Of a DNA stretch of 64,000 bases, positions 1-10,009 are shown in pieces; position 1 is the first letter of the stretch; each line of letters begins with the position of its first letter. The stretch is taken from positions 1 to 64,000 of the forward strand of contig CALSFV010000206.1 of the NCBI GenBank assembly GCA_943737045.1, read 5' to 3'. Position numbers and translations under genes: made by a program. This DNA is from Parapristionchus giblindavisi (Eukaryota > Nematoda > Chromadorea > Rhabditida > Diplogasteridae). The notes under the pieces were generated by a model. That model was given only the letters and a program-made list of their open reading frames with translations, did not search any database and had not been told where the DNA came from.

Positions 1-24
1 GTTGAAGATGAAGTTTAATAATAA

Positions 25-85
25 TAATATTTATACGTATTCATGAGTAAACAGTGAAACGTGTGATAGAAGTAAAAGAAACGAA
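25..85 (+). repeat. Dispersed AT-rich repeat, copy 1
   Basis: The phrase ATACGTATTCATGAGTAAAC followed by GTGAAACGTGTGATAGAAG recurs at 6,505-6,555 (same strand) and 33,970-34,026 (opposite strand). No coding content is seen. It is probably a fragment of a larger repeat that enters from outside the window. Confidence 0.6.
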
Positions 86-174
86 ATGAATCGAGACAAG
101 AAAATGATGATAAAGATAATGACAATGAAAATGTTGAGTTGTAGTTGTTGTTATCGTTGTCCTTGTTGTTCTTG

Positions 175-519
175 TTGTTGAAGATGAAGTTTAACTTTGA
201 AATTGCCTGTTGGAAAGCAAAGAAAAAATACAGCAAAAGAAAGTGTAGAAGGGAGGATTCGAACCCACGTCATTCCAAAAACTAATCCCGCACTCTAACC
301 ACTTGGCTACGGAAGACACAGACTGTGTTCTTTGAGTGTTTGACACTATTCCACGGGGCTCGCGCCCAAATTTCCATCACATTTTCATATTCGATTTTCG
401 GTACCAAGGAAGCAAATATCCAAACAGTTCAAAACAGTTCTGTGACCCCCTGGGGGGTCCTAGTCGACCTATGTCAACGAATTTTGCACTGATCGTCCTT
501 GCCATTCTCTGTTCCCTTG
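175..519 (-). mobile_element. Single arm of the tRNA-like CAAGGG fold-back
   Basis: This stretch matches one arm of the complete fold-back at 8,323-10,006, ending in TTCCCTTG at 519 followed by TTA. It contains the same tRNA-like head (251-315, minus strand), the lysine-codon-like AAAGCAAAGAAAAAATACAG tract and the GTTGTTGAAGATGAAG tail. The second arm and the core are missing, so it is a solo or truncated copy, or the arm is itself a SINE that the fold-back acquired. Confidence 0.7.
251..315 (-). pseudogene. tRNA-like module (SINE head)
   Basis: Read on the minus strand it has an A-box-like GTAGCCAAGTGGTTAGAG and a B-box GGGTTCGAATCC spaced as in a tRNA. The acceptor stem does not pair convincingly, so it is a tRNA-derived RNA polymerase III promoter region rather than a working tRNA. 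Confidence 0.55.
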
Positions 520-957
520 TTAAGCAGATCAATATTGTGCCTGCTATGACAATACTCTCTTGCAGAAAGTAAAAATGAGAGAGTGTGGTCATAAGAGCCT
601 TCATGTCATGGAACCCACAAGTAGAAAACAATGTAAAATGAGACCGATCGCGATTTTAACAATAGAATCGTCTGAACAACAGAAGACGCCCTATTAGTGT
701 GATAATCTTGTAAGAAAAACATAGGGAACGAACGGTGGAATATGGTCAACAGCCAAATCCAGCACATCAATTGGTGAACTTGATAAATATTGATACATTG
801 AGGAAGAGAAATGTCCAACGCCACTTAATACTTCATGGAAACAGTGCTCATTGACCCCTTATAATGAGCAATGATACTCATAGTAGATAGTGCGTGCGAA
901 CTAAATTTGTGATACTAAGAAGATATGCGAGGTTTATGATGTAGAAGCATTATAGAT
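520..957. other. Gene-free stretch with a family A fragment
   Basis: Around 540-600 there is a weak GACAATACTCTC..GAGAGAGTGT inverted pair resembling the core of the family A TTAA element. Nothing else recognisable was seen. Confidence 0.35.
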
Positions 958-1060
958 CAAGCTATGATCGAGAGCGAGTGAGAGAGGGAGAGAGGGAGAG
1001 AGGGAGAGAGAGAGGGGAAGGGGAAGAGGAAGAGAGAGAGAGAGGAATAGGGAGAGATTG
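958..1060. repeat. (GA)n-rich microsatellite
   Basis: Imperfect GA/GGGA purine tract. The open frames across it translate to Ser-Leu or Arg-Glu dipeptide runs and are not genes. Confidence 0.9.
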
Positions 1061-1176
1061 GGATAAGTGCTACTGACAATTGGCATGGGATTGAGAAGAG
1101 AGGAAAATATTTTCGGGAGAAACATTTATAGTTTTCGCCCTGCGAATAAACCACCCATGTCATAAGATGTAATCAA

Positions 1177-1330
1177 ATGGTAAAGGTAAATTGTGATATT
1201 AAAGGCATAAGAAATACTTCGGGAGATCACGACTACGTCAGTGATAACTCAATGGCAATTAAGTCCGGACGGCCTAATCTCTTCTTCGGACCTACTTTAC
1301 CGAGTGAACTAGATCTAGTTTTCGGGAGAA
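1177..1330 (-). mobile_element. SINE-like body, truncated
   Basis: It shares the block order GGTAAAGGTAAA, CGGGAGATCAC, AGTCCGGACGGCCTAATCTC and ACTTTACCG with the fuller copy at 32,165-32,400. It lies between direct repeats of AATAAACCACCC..TCATAA (about 1,145-1,170 and 1,392-1,416), so the locus has also been locally duplicated. Confidence 0.6.
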
Positions 1331-1558
1331 AAAAAGTATTAGATCAGCGGATAATAAACCATCCGTGTAGGGCGGAGCGGAATGCACAGAATAAACCACC
1401 CGTATCATAATATGAAATTAGCGGGCAATAAATAATCTACGATGAAAATGAGAGGAAATATGCTGGAGTACTCATTTCAATTAGGGATGATGATGAATTG
1501 AATTGGAGGAAGCATATGAGGAGGGCAGTCGAGACAAATAATGAAGAATGTGTGAAGA

Positions 1559-1612
1559 TAGGGAGGGAGAGGGAGAGAGAGAGGGAGAGAGGAAGAGAAG
1601 GCGAGAGATGGA

Positions 1613-1684
<72 letters not shown>
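1559..1684. repeat. (GA)n microsatellite
   Basis: Over 120 bases of GA/GGGA, the last 60 nearly pure. The 84- and 123-residue open frames here are only dipeptide repeats. Confidence 0.95.
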
Positions 1685-1687
<3 letters not shown>

Positions 1688-1689
1688 CC

Positions 1690-3160
1690 TATCGAGAGGC
1701 AAAGTGGGGGAGCGAGTCTGAAAATAGGTCTTGGACACAAAAAGAGCCGTAGTGAATAAAGGGTACAAAAAGGCCACGAACAAAATAGAGGATTAGTGTG
1801 GGAGAATAGAGGAGAAAACAAGAGCATTTCCACTGAGTGATAAATCATCAGAATTGATGATAGGCTTGGAAGGGAACGTAACCTTATTGTTAGCCAACAA
1901 TCCCGTATTTTACACGCTCTACACGCTCATTCCTGACCAGATACCATGATTGTGGGGAGAGACATATCAGGGACTTGAGCACCGCTGGAACTTTCAAACT
2001 GAACAAGAAAGAGAAAGATTAGTTTAGGATTAGCATAAACACCTTCCAAAGGTGAAGATTTGCAGATTTTAAAATAATGATAATATTCTAGCATTTCTTA
2101 CAGAGAGGTTGATTTTTGGGACAAATGTGTAGAAAGATTAAAATATGGTATCAAATATAGTCAAATATTGATTCAATCAATCAATCAATCAATTTTATCA
2201 TTTCAAGCAATGAGTGCTAGATGAGGACGGACTGGGATCAAATTTTGATTCACTGGTCCATTTGTATCGCAAGACAACGAGGAACGGATTCGTTCACTCT
2301 CCCACACCCGCTCATCCTGCTTATTCTATTATACAAAGCTGTTTTCGTCCGTTGTCGCGATCTTTTTAGTGAGAAATTCGCTTTTCTCCCCCAAATGGTC
2401 AGTGCAGGAAACCTTGGAATAGTGCCCATGGGGTCACATTGTCAAGCGAACTATGGCATGATACTTTCGCTAATTTCGAAAATTAAAAATTGCCTAATTG
2501 AAAAAATGATAGTAAGATTGAATCTCTCATGACAGCTAGTGGTGGGGTGAGGGAAAAGGAAAAACTTTGAAGAGTGTGGGGAGAACCCAGAAGCAAAAAT
2601 ATATTTAACGATTTTTTTCCAAAGGTGGAATAGGCAACTTTCCGGGAATGTGGCATGAGTAGCGTTGTTAACACCCCTATCTATTTTTTTATTATCAAAA
2701 TATTTCTAATCAAGATTTACGCAGTTTTGTTAACAAGTCCATAACAAAGGTTATTTATACTAATCCAGTCAGCATCATGTAAGCCTATTGTATGCGGAAG
2801 GATATTTAAATACATATATAAATAGATTTCCTACATGAAAATATTTTCCAGGCCGGAACTCGGGAAAAGCCCGAATTATAAAACATGTTTTGGCTGAAAA
2901 GTTCAGTTCATGAACGATGTTCTCTCAGTGCATCCGGTGTACTGCTCTAACATGGTAAGTGACAGGCAGGTATTCGGTCGGGTGAACAATGTTAACCATG
3001 CTATGCAGTAAACTATTTATAATGCGCTGAAGTGATGGGATATATTGTAGCAGTGCATAATACTCTTTCCAATTTCTCTACAGCCAATTGCAGGCACTAA
3101 TTATCATCAAAAAACAGGAATAACAAATATAATTTGCGAATGAAATTAAAGCAGCCGATA
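1690..3160. other. Gene-free stretch
   Basis: I see a short (ATCA)n run near 2,172-2,193 and no convincing gene, tRNA or complete transposon. The 103-residue frame at 2,221-2,532 has no recognisable domain and no clear coding bias. Confidence 0.4.
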
Positions 3161-3165
3161 ATGCA

Positions 3166-3411
3166 ATGTCAATGAAGAACGTCTTTCTAATGGCTTTTGA
3201 CGACAAGTTCTCCTCTAGAATCGAAAAAGCCCTCAATTTCGAACTAAGGACTCCAGCAATCATTCAAAATTTCAACAACAAAGTGATTGTTCGAAAGAAC
3301 TCACAGTGGGAGAAGTCGCTGGCAGATTCTCCTCTCACTTCGATGGTCGGAATCGGCTGCAGACTGTTCCTCTTCGAGATGTGGCCAATGGCGGTTTCGG
3401 GAGGCAGCTGA
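3166..3411 (+). CDS. Possible small or partial hypothetical protein
   Basis: An 81-residue frame opens MSMKNVFLMAF and ends MAVSGGS before a TGA. It is not simple repeat and not one of the mobile families, and its codon use looks more gene-like than its surroundings. It could be a last exon, because TTTCTCTACAG lies upstream near 3,083. An AATAAA-like AACAATAAATAA occurs near 3,608. I recognise no domain and infer no function. It may equally be a chance frame. Confidence 0.25.
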   Translation: MSMKNVFLMAFDDKFSSRIEKALNFELRTPAIIQNFNNKVIVRKNSQWEKSLADSPLTSMVGIGCRLFLFEMWPMAVSGGS

Positions 3412-3884
3412 GAAATTAAAAAATTGTATTTTATTTTTTAAAATGAATTTATTGTAATTATTTGATTTCCTACTTCTTTTCATTTCCATCAACATATGAT
3501 AATTATCTAACGACTAATTAATTGTGATGGAAAACAAGATTAACAATAAGAATAATTGCATAGTGTTCTACACTTTGCACTTTAATTTATGATCTTTATA
3601 TCATTAAAACAATAAATAACACGTGGACTTTCCCAGGTGACATAACGTTCGAACTCTGGTGATCAACAACTGATCCACCGAAACTCTGGTGGTCTGACGC
3701 TCTCGTTTCGTGTGCTCTATCGTCTATTGTGATCATTGTGTTCTACTTCGTGATCAACAACATCACTCATATTTTTAAAACTTTTAATTTTTTTATATTT
3801 TTGTTTGTTTTTTTTTAGTTTACAGCCATACGGTGGGTTGTACTGTGTTCAAAGTAACGAAAGGACTCTTTCGTCCCGAGAAAA

Positions 3885-3965
3885 TTTCGCGCTCTCTGCT
3901 CTGACAATGCTCTCTCGTTTACTTTGTCTACGAGAGGGCGTTACCAGAGCGGAGAGTTAGAATGG
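3885..3965. mobile_element. Family A TTAA element, degenerate
   Basis: It keeps the family hairpin (GACAATGCTCTCTCGTTTAC..GTCTACGAGAGGGCGTTACC) and the right-arm AGAGCGGAGAGTT. Outer arms and TTAA ends are lost. Confidence 0.55.
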
Positions 3966-4189
3966 CTCTGATTGTCCGCACTCACAAACAGTTCATCCTC
4001 ATCGAACATCCGTCCATAACTGCCTGATGCTCGAACCCTCATCATGCTTTGATTGGATCGATTATCGATTTATTGATCGATTATCGATTGATTGAGCGAT
4101 TATTGATGATCACTAAGCCATCCTCATCTGGTGCGCAGTCTCTGTAATGATCAAATCACAATATAAATATGATAATCACCAAATATGAG

Positions 4190-4245
4190 GGACAGGGAGA
4201 GAGAGGTAGAGTGAGATGAAGGGGTAGAGGTAAAGCCAGAGGGAG
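4190..4245. repeat. GA-rich tract
   Basis: Imperfect purine microsatellite with a GGGACAGGGAGAGAGAGG core. Confidence 0.7.
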
Positions 4246-4671
4246 CGCGGAATGATGATGAATAGAATTGTAGAGAGTTGTTGTTTCACGCACTGACAAT
4301 TAGTTGTCGCATTTATGAACAAACAAAAACATGTATATTTTATATATTTTATCTTCGCCCGAGAGCGATAATAATATGAAATATATGAGTGAAACATAAT
4401 GATACAGGACTCTCATAAATTTCTATGGTGAATGAAAGAGTGTGTGGGGGAGGGGAGCATAAGGTAAGAAATATAAAACACGGATATAGGATCAACGAGC
4501 GAGTAGGGAAAAGATTACGAAATGCATGATAGTTTCATCATCTTTTATGACCCCACAATTGCGCATGGATTTAGTGTGATTTCGCAACATCCATGCTTGA
4601 TTGAAGAAAAGCGGTCATACATTTTAATGATGTATATTTGTATTCCTTCAAGTAATATTGTATAAATAAAG

Positions 4672-4775
4672 GAACACCCTGACAATGAGCTGGATAATTA
4701 GACTCTCCGCTCTGGTAATACTCTCTCGTTCTCTTTGTGTCTTGTCAGAGCGGAGAGTTTCATACTGGGGGGGGT
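4672..4775. mobile_element. Family A TTAA element, degenerate
   Basis: The left arm GACTCTCCGCTCTGGTAATA and right arm CAGAGCGGAGAGTTTCATA face each other across the usual CTCTCTCG core. The outer GGCACACC-type ends have decayed. Confidence 0.65.
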
Positions 4776-4830
4776 CTTGTATTCTTATAAGGACAATTCT
4801 GATATACATGGATTCAAAAATGTGCGATCG

Positions 4831-4954
4831 TTAAATAGACCGTAACCTTTGTCATCAACGGTCTCTTCGACGCACAATGCTTTCTCGTTGTTATAGAGCA
4901 GAGAAATAGTCTGTGCAATGAAGAGACCATTGAGAGAGGTTACTCCTCCTTTAA
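4831..4954. mobile_element. Family B TTAA element
   Basis: Inverted arms GGTCTCTTCGACGCACAATG and TGCAATGAAGAGACCATTGA lie between TTAA at both ends. The terminal AGGGAGCG signature of the better copies (12,417 and 13,160) is partly decayed on the left. Confidence 0.7.
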
Positions 4955-5159
4955 CTGTGCAGTACAATGACGTTCATCAAGCACACAACCATTGGTTGAG
5001 GGAATTTTACTGTACTGGGAAACTTTTTAAAAAAATTTACAAAATAATTCCAAAGAATCAATCTAAAGACGTCATAGTGGAAGCAGAGATCAGTTGATGG
5101 ATGGGGAATCACTGATGTAATTTGTCTCACGAAAGAGAATAGCCCCCAGAGCAACAGTG

Positions 5160-5250
5160 GGGAGGTGGAGAAGTAGAGGTAGAAAAGGAGGGATAGATGG
5201 AGAGAAGGAGAGTGAGAAAGAGAGAGGAAGAGAGAGATCTAGGGAGAGAG
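5160..5250. repeat. GA-rich microsatellite
   Basis: Imperfect GA/GGA purine tract with no coding meaning. Confidence 0.8.
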
Positions 5251-5721
5251 GAGTAGTGTAGAATTGCAAGGTAGTTTTTTCATGCCTTGAGATCGAGAAA
5301 CCCCGAACAATATGAAAGTTGATATCTTATTGTTAGAAAAAAACATGATCATTCTTTTGAGTTGAATAATGCGAACAACAAGAGATGAACCTGTCAGTAT
5401 CCGAAATTTTCAATTATTGATGATAGGGATCAAAGAAATATTGTTTGGAAGAGACAATGTTTATGATATATAAATAATAAAATTACGATATGCAGTTAGG
5501 AAATAGTCACGGCTCGATTGAAATCATGAAATTAACGGATATTTAAATCAGGTAGTAGAAACGCTAGTAGAAACTAGCAATAATAGCGTGAGATGAATGT
5601 AGAGTTACTCTATACATAGAGAATGAGAGATCCAAGGTACAAAGATAATAATGATAAGTAATGATGTAAAGCAGTAGTTGAGGGTTGCAAAATCATCTAT
5701 GTCTCCCAATCCCAAAAGCTC

Positions 5722-5830
5722 TTCCTCTCTCTCTCCTTCTCCCATTCTCTCGCTCTTTCTCTTTCTCCTTCTTGCTCTCCCTCTCTCTCCTTCTCTCATG
5801 CTGTCCCATTCTCTCCCTCTCCTCATCCCT
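5722..5830. repeat. CT-rich microsatellite
   Basis: Imperfect CT/CTTT pyrimidine tract. Both strands give spurious open frames. Confidence 0.85.
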
Positions 5831-6207
5831 CATCTATTTCGTGAGTTATGATGATGACGACGGGATGTGTCAGTTGGATTGTATGATCACATCAGAGAAA
5901 CAAATCAGTAAGAATAGAAAAATTTAAAATTTTTAAAAAATTAAGAAGAAAAAAAAACATAAAGGACCTTTAGAAAAGTATTATATAGTGAAAAGGTAGC
6001 GAAGCGAATACTGCCACATTTAGCTATAGTACGCAGTCAAATTTTGCACTTCCGAGAGCATTATGATTTTATGTATATGGATACGTATTATAAGTCCATT
6101 CTATTTTTACTAGACACATAGAAAATCGCTGTGCATGGGGAATTCCCTGTTATCGTCTCGAGATGGAACCATTTAACGATATATTTTCGTGAGATACGCG
6201 CCTGAAC

Positions 6208-6330
6208 TAACTACGAAATCGACAGGTTCAAATATGTTTCACAATACTTCCAAAGGGGAACGTTTGCTTGGAAGGGACAATTCGATCAACATATACGAAT
6301 CATATCAATCATATTCTACAAAGAGATTAT
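6208..6330 (+). pseudogene. Dispersed coding fragment (GSNMFHN family), copy 1
   Basis: One frame reads TGSNMFHNTSKGERLLGRDN, almost the same as the fragment at 20,046-20,165 and related on the minus strand to 21,600-21,921. The frame is short and runs into a TA-flanked element at 6,328, so it is a remnant. The parent protein is not recognised. It could be a mobile-element protein or a host gene scattered as pseudogenes. Confidence 0.5.
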
Positions 6331-6653
6331 TATGCGTATAAAATCACTTGTTTTATTTGTACGAAGCGTCCGCGATGACTATTTCTTGTTTTGCATAAGA
6401 CAGAAACTATGCCGATCTCTTTTAAATGTCAAATCAGCGCGGCGAGGGTCAGACGGGTTAGGTGAGAGGAAGAGGAGGCGTAATTGAGTTTTTAAAAAAA
6501 AATAATAATATTTATACGTATTCATGAATAAACAATGAAACGTGTGATAAAAGAAAGAGACGAGAGCCTACATCTGTATGTAAATGCCCGTTGTATCGGT
6601 ATTTAGATACAGTTTGTCATTTTCTTATGCAAGTTCATTCTATACGGACAATA
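6328..6653 (+). mobile_element. TATTG..CAATA element, interrupted copy
   Basis: Ends read TATTATGCGTATAAAAT and TATACGGACAATA, and the interior carries TTCTTGTTTTGCATAAGACA and AACTATGCCGATCTCTTTTA, as in copies at 29,049 and 31,561. Around 6,480-6,565 it is broken by the dispersed AT-rich repeat also found at 25-85. Confidence 0.75.
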
Positions 6654-7017
6654 TGCATATAAATATCTCAGCGAATTTTAGTCCAGGGCCTCAGGAAGTA
6701 CGCGCAGTGCAAATGAAACACACCATAATGGATAGAAATGAACCGCCGCAAACTTTTGAAGGATAACATTTTGCAAAACTTTATAATCGACGACAATTAA
6801 AGATAATTAACTCGCGATGATGGCACAGAAACTATTATCGATCGTAAAAGAACCAATGAGGTCCAAGAGATCCAAAAAAAGCAAAGACAAAATGTATAGG
6901 ACACAGACCCGATGTATGTCTCTGTCTCTCGATGTTCCCATGTCTCTCTGCTGCGAAATACTCTATCACTTTATTGGTCTCCGAGAAGGTGTTGCCAAGG
7001 CGTAAATTTAGCCTTTA

Positions 7018-7349
7018 ATAGTATGCATTTTTAGATTTTTGTTGTTCTTTCGTATTCTCCTTTGATATTTGCTGAACTTTATTTGCGAGTGCAACAACAA
7101 AAATAGCCCTGACGTCTGTACATCGAGAAACACAGTCATGCATGAATGAAAATGGATAGACGGATTTACTTTAGGTATCAAGTAGAGTAAATATAATTGT
7201 AAAGTCTTACATAAATAAAAAAATGCTCGCAGTTATTAACATGTTCCCGAGGAACGCTAATCTGACAGCATGACAGAAGCTCGCTGAGATATCTATATGC
7301 ATATAATGGAATGGTTCCGTCCCGAGAATGATTGGGAATTCCCCAAAGT
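7018..7349 (+). repeat. Tandem duplication, unit 1 (uninterrupted)
   Basis: It runs from TTAATAGTATGCATTTTTAG to GGGAATTCCCCAAAG and is repeated immediately downstream. No coding content was recognised. Confidence 0.7.
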
Positions 7350-7510
7350 TAATAGTAAGCATTTTTATATCTATCTTGTTGCTTCGTACTTCCCTTTGAC
7401 ATTTGAACTGTGCTGAATTCGCATGTGTAACAGCATAAATATCCTTGATGTTTATATCGAAAAATTCATCGAAAATGGATGACTAACAATAAGAACGGAT
7501 TTGTAATATT

Positions 7511-7855
7511 TTAAAGGTGGAGTCCCGCGAATGATCATGCAAATCTCTTACATATCGCTTATGCAAGTGTCTAGTGATATGCAAGATAGGGAGACTACTC
7601 ATCTTTCCCTTAGCGTAGTGGTAAAGCTTCTGACTAGAAAGCGCATGGTCGCCGGTTCGAATCCTATTGCCGAACTTTCCTATTTTCAAAAAGCGCGCCT
7701 TTGCCTGAGTTTGCTAGCATGATTCATTCATGATTCTAGCGATCAATAAGCTGAATTAGCATAAAATAAATAGTGTACTGTATGTAGAATAACTTTTGCT
7801 ATCATTCTGTCTTCACAGTTTGTACACGAAAATATTCGCGGGAGTCCATCTTTAA
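7511..7855 (+). mobile_element. Family C TTAA element with tRNA-like core
   Basis: Terminal inverted repeats TTAAAGGTGGAGTCCCGCGA and its counterpart CGCGGGAGTCCATCTTTAA bound about 345 bp. The middle carries a tRNA-like module and an AAAAAGCGCGCCTTTGCC block. No transposase is encoded, so it must be mobilised in trans by a TTAA-specific enzyme such as piggyBac or Kolobok (inference). Confidence 0.85.
7605..7672 (+). pseudogene. tRNA-like module in family C
   Basis: It shows an A box (TTAGCGTAGTGGTAAAG) and a B box (GGTTCGAATCC) at tRNA spacing. The anticodon arm CTTCTGACTAGAAAG folds with too small a loop, so it is not a normal tRNA. Confidence 0.6.
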
Positions 7856-7861
7856 GTATAA

Positions 7862-7920
7862 AGTCCTAGCAGTGGACTTCGTGTGCCTTAGAACTCGGGT
7901 GGTGCCTTTACCTTTCCCGT
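7862..7920 (+). mobile_element. SINE 3' fragment
   Basis: CCTAGCAGTGGACTTCGTGTG..TGCCTTTACCTTT matches the tail of the SINE at 32,165-32,400 in the opposite orientation, with the TGATCACCCGCAGG segment missing. Confidence 0.55.
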
Positions 7921-8172
7921 TTATCAAGTCAGAGTAAATATAAATGTAAAATCTTACATAAACAAAAAAGCTCGCAGTTATTAACATGTTCCCGATGAAC
8001 GCTTTTCTGACAGCATGACGGAAGCTCGCTGAGATAAATATCTATATGCATATAAGGAAATGGTTCCATCTTGAGACGTTTTATAGGGAATTCCCCATAC
8101 ATGTTTTGGCGATTGTCTATGTATTTGATAAAAGTGGAACGGACGAAAGGATTTACAAAGATCGCAAGCGTC

Positions 8173-8280
8173 TTAAAGCAACATCCCAAGATAATTGTAC
8201 TCTCCGCATAGGCTATACTCTCGTGGACAAAGAAAGCGATAGAATGTGACCAGAGCCGAGAGTTTCAAAATAGCCCTTAA
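8173..8280. mobile_element. Family A TTAA element
   Basis: TTAA is present at both ends (8,173 and 8,277). Arms AGATAATTGTACTCTCCGC and GAGAGTTTCAAAATAG flank the CTCTCG/CGATAG core. It sits 42 bp from the start of the large fold-back at 8,323. Confidence 0.8.
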
Positions 8281-8527
8281 AGAGAACGGACGTAGGGATT
8301 TGCAATGATCGCAAGCATGTTACAAGGGAACCACAAATGTCGCGGACACTCAGTGCTAAATTCGTTGACACAGGTCGACTAGGACCTCCCAGGGGGTCAC
8401 AGAACTGTTTTGAAATGTCCGCATATTTGCTTCTTTGGTACCGAAAATCGATTATGAAAATGTGATGGAAATTTGGGCGCGAGCCCCGTGGAATAGTGTC
8501 AAACACTCAAAGAACACAGTTTGTGTT

Positions 8528-8590
8528 CTCCGTAGCCAAGTGGTTAGAGTGCGGGATTAGCTTTTGGAATGTCGTGGGTTCGAATCCCCC
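8528..8590 (+). pseudogene. tRNA-like module, left arm
   Basis: CCGTAGCCAAGTGGTTAGAG and GGGTTCGAATCCCC give A and B boxes. The anticodon region GGGATTAGCTTTTGG suggests an alanine-like AGC loop but the stem is poor. Confidence 0.55.
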
Positions 8591-8825
8591 CTTGTACAAT
8601 TTCTTTTGCTGTATTTTTTCTTTGCTTTCCAACATGCAGTTTCAAAGTCAAACTTCATCTTCAACAACAACGATTGGTGGGCATCGTGCCTGAAACAGGA
8701 TCCATGGACGCTATACGGTAGAATTGACGGATTTCGGTATAAGTGGTGAATACGATAGCTTTTGTTGCGTAGATCGGATACGGTAGCATGGATAGGATAC
8801 AGTAGTATAGAACTGGAAGGGCCGG

Positions 8826-9006
8826 TACCTGTCTTGCCGTAGTAGGTGAGCGCCTCGATGTCCTTGGCCACCTGAACTCCCTGCTCATGACTGCTAGACT
8901 CTTGCATCCTTCTCCTTTGTTGTTCCTCTTCCTCTTGCCCGAGCGATGCACGGACGGGACACACAAGCCAAAAGGACGTACGCCCCTTTTGCCACATGCA
9001 CATCAA
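8826..9006 (-). pseudogene. Captured exon-like segment, Glu/Gln-rich
   Basis: On the minus strand one frame reads through EEEEQQRRRMQESSSHEQG and VAKDIEALTYYGKTG, then meets a donor-like AAGACAG|GTACC. GC at third positions is high compared with the flanks, as expected for a real exon. No start in context and no known domain are seen. A second open frame overlaps it, so the true frame is uncertain. Confidence 0.4.
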
Positions 9007-9344
9007 AGTTAAAAAAAACTACGGTATTAGGCGGCATTTCTAAATGCAGAAACGCAACTCTAGAGGCGGAATTTTCAAAAATATTCGTAAATTAGCAAAA
9101 AAATCGTACTGAATAAGTGCACAAAAAAATTAATTTCGTAGTCGTGAGAACTAGCTGAAAGCTGTTTTGTCGTCAAATTATGCGGAACTATAGGTGTGCA
9201 AGATATTTGAATATGTAAAATGTTAACAAAAATCGTATTCACAGAGATTTCAGGACATAACGAAATATAGGACTTTTCACTGCATTTAGCAAACTTCGTA
9301 TTGCCAATACTCTTATTTCTTCTCTATTTTTTCCAATACAATTG

Positions 9345-9580
9345 TCCCACTCCACATCACTGTCTTCTCCCGTGTCTTCCTTGACCGTCTCCACCTTTTC
9401 ACGCACCGTCAACTCTCCCGCCTCCGCTCCACGAAGCATCATAACGATGAGATCAACCCACCTCATCTCCGACGCTTTGAGGGAGTCACGAGTGAAATGG
9501 GAGGAGAGGGAGGGGTCGAAGGTGATGGCGATCTGGACAGAAACAGCCTTGGCAGACACTGGGTCATAGTCGAACTCCAT
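9345..9580 (-). pseudogene. Captured exon-like segment
   Basis: The frame beginning MEFDYDPVSAKAVSVQIAI and continuing through EVETVKEDTG-like acidic sequence to VEWDNC uses many C- or G-ending codons, unlike the AT-rich DNA around it. After DNCIGKN the composition turns AT-rich and non-coding, and AATT|GTATTGG could be a donor there. The frame lies just inside the right arm of the fold-back. The protein is not recognised. Confidence 0.45.
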
Positions 9581-9738
9581 TCGAGAAGAAAAAAAAATCC
9601 GTCAATTCTACCGTATAGCGTCCATGGATCCTGTTTCAGGCACGATGCCCACCAATCGTTGTTGTTGAAGATGAAGTTTGACTTTGAAACTGCATGTTGG
9701 AAAGCAAAGAAAAAATACAGCAAAAGAAATTGTACAAG

Positions 9739-9801
9739 GGGGGATTCGAACCCACGACATTCTAAAAGCTAATCCCGCACTCTAACCACTTGGCTACGGA
9801 G
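9739..9801 (-). pseudogene. tRNA-like module, right arm
   Basis: Inverted duplicate of the module at 8,528-8,590 with a single difference noted (TTCTAAAAGC for TTCCAAAAGC). Confidence 0.55.
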
Positions 9802-10009
9802 AACACAAACTGTGTTCTTTGAGTGTTTGACACTATTCCACGGGGCTCGCGCCCAAATTTCCATCACATTTTCATAATCGATTTTCGGTACCAAAGAAGC
9901 AAATATGCGGACATTTCAAAACAGTTCTGTGACCCCCTGGGAGGTCCTAGTCGACCTGTGTCAACGAATTTAGCACTGAGTGTCCGCGACATTTGTGGTT
10001 CCCTTGTTA

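Larger units (their letters stand above)
7350..8100 (+). repeat. Tandem duplication, unit 2 (invaded)
   Basis: This is a second copy of 7,018-7,349, split by a family C element at TTAA (7,511-7,855) and a SINE fragment. The unit resumes at AGTAAATATAAATGTAAAAT and ends GGGAATTCCCCATAC. Comparison with unit 1 shows the inserts came after the duplication. Part of the unit (GGGAATTCCC..AGATGGAACCATTT) is also found inverted near 6,137-6,175. Confidence 0.65.
8323..10006. mobile_element. 1.68-kb CAAGGG fold-back carrying exon-like cargo
   Basis: The element starts CAAGGGAACCACAAATG and ends with its complement, with TTA directly outside on both sides (8,320-8,322 and 10,007-10,009). The two arms (8,323-8,734 and 9,595-10,006) are each 412 bp and differ at only a few bases by eye, so they arose or were homogenised recently. 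Each arm contains a tRNA-like module and a CAACAACAACG tail. The 860-bp core is richer in GC than its surroundings and contains two protein-like segments on the minus strand, none resembling a transposase. I read it as a non-autonomous element with captured host sequence, comparable to Pack-type elements. The alternative is that a SINE dimer formed around a small gene. Confidence 0.75.

Noticed and set aside
1498..1752. Arg-Glu-rich 84-residue open frame, and similar frames at 21,166 and 29,508
   Set aside because: They are translations of (GA)n tracts and occur on both strands at once.
7605..7672. Functional tRNA gene
   Set aside because: A and B boxes are present but the anticodon and acceptor stems do not pair, and the module repeats within a transposon family.
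8557..9006. A 149-residue protein including FDFETACWKAKKKYSKRNC
   Set aside because: That part of the frame is the SINE-like arm translated through its tRNA-like head, and it recurs identically at other copies. Only the central Glu/Gln-rich part looks like captured coding sequence.
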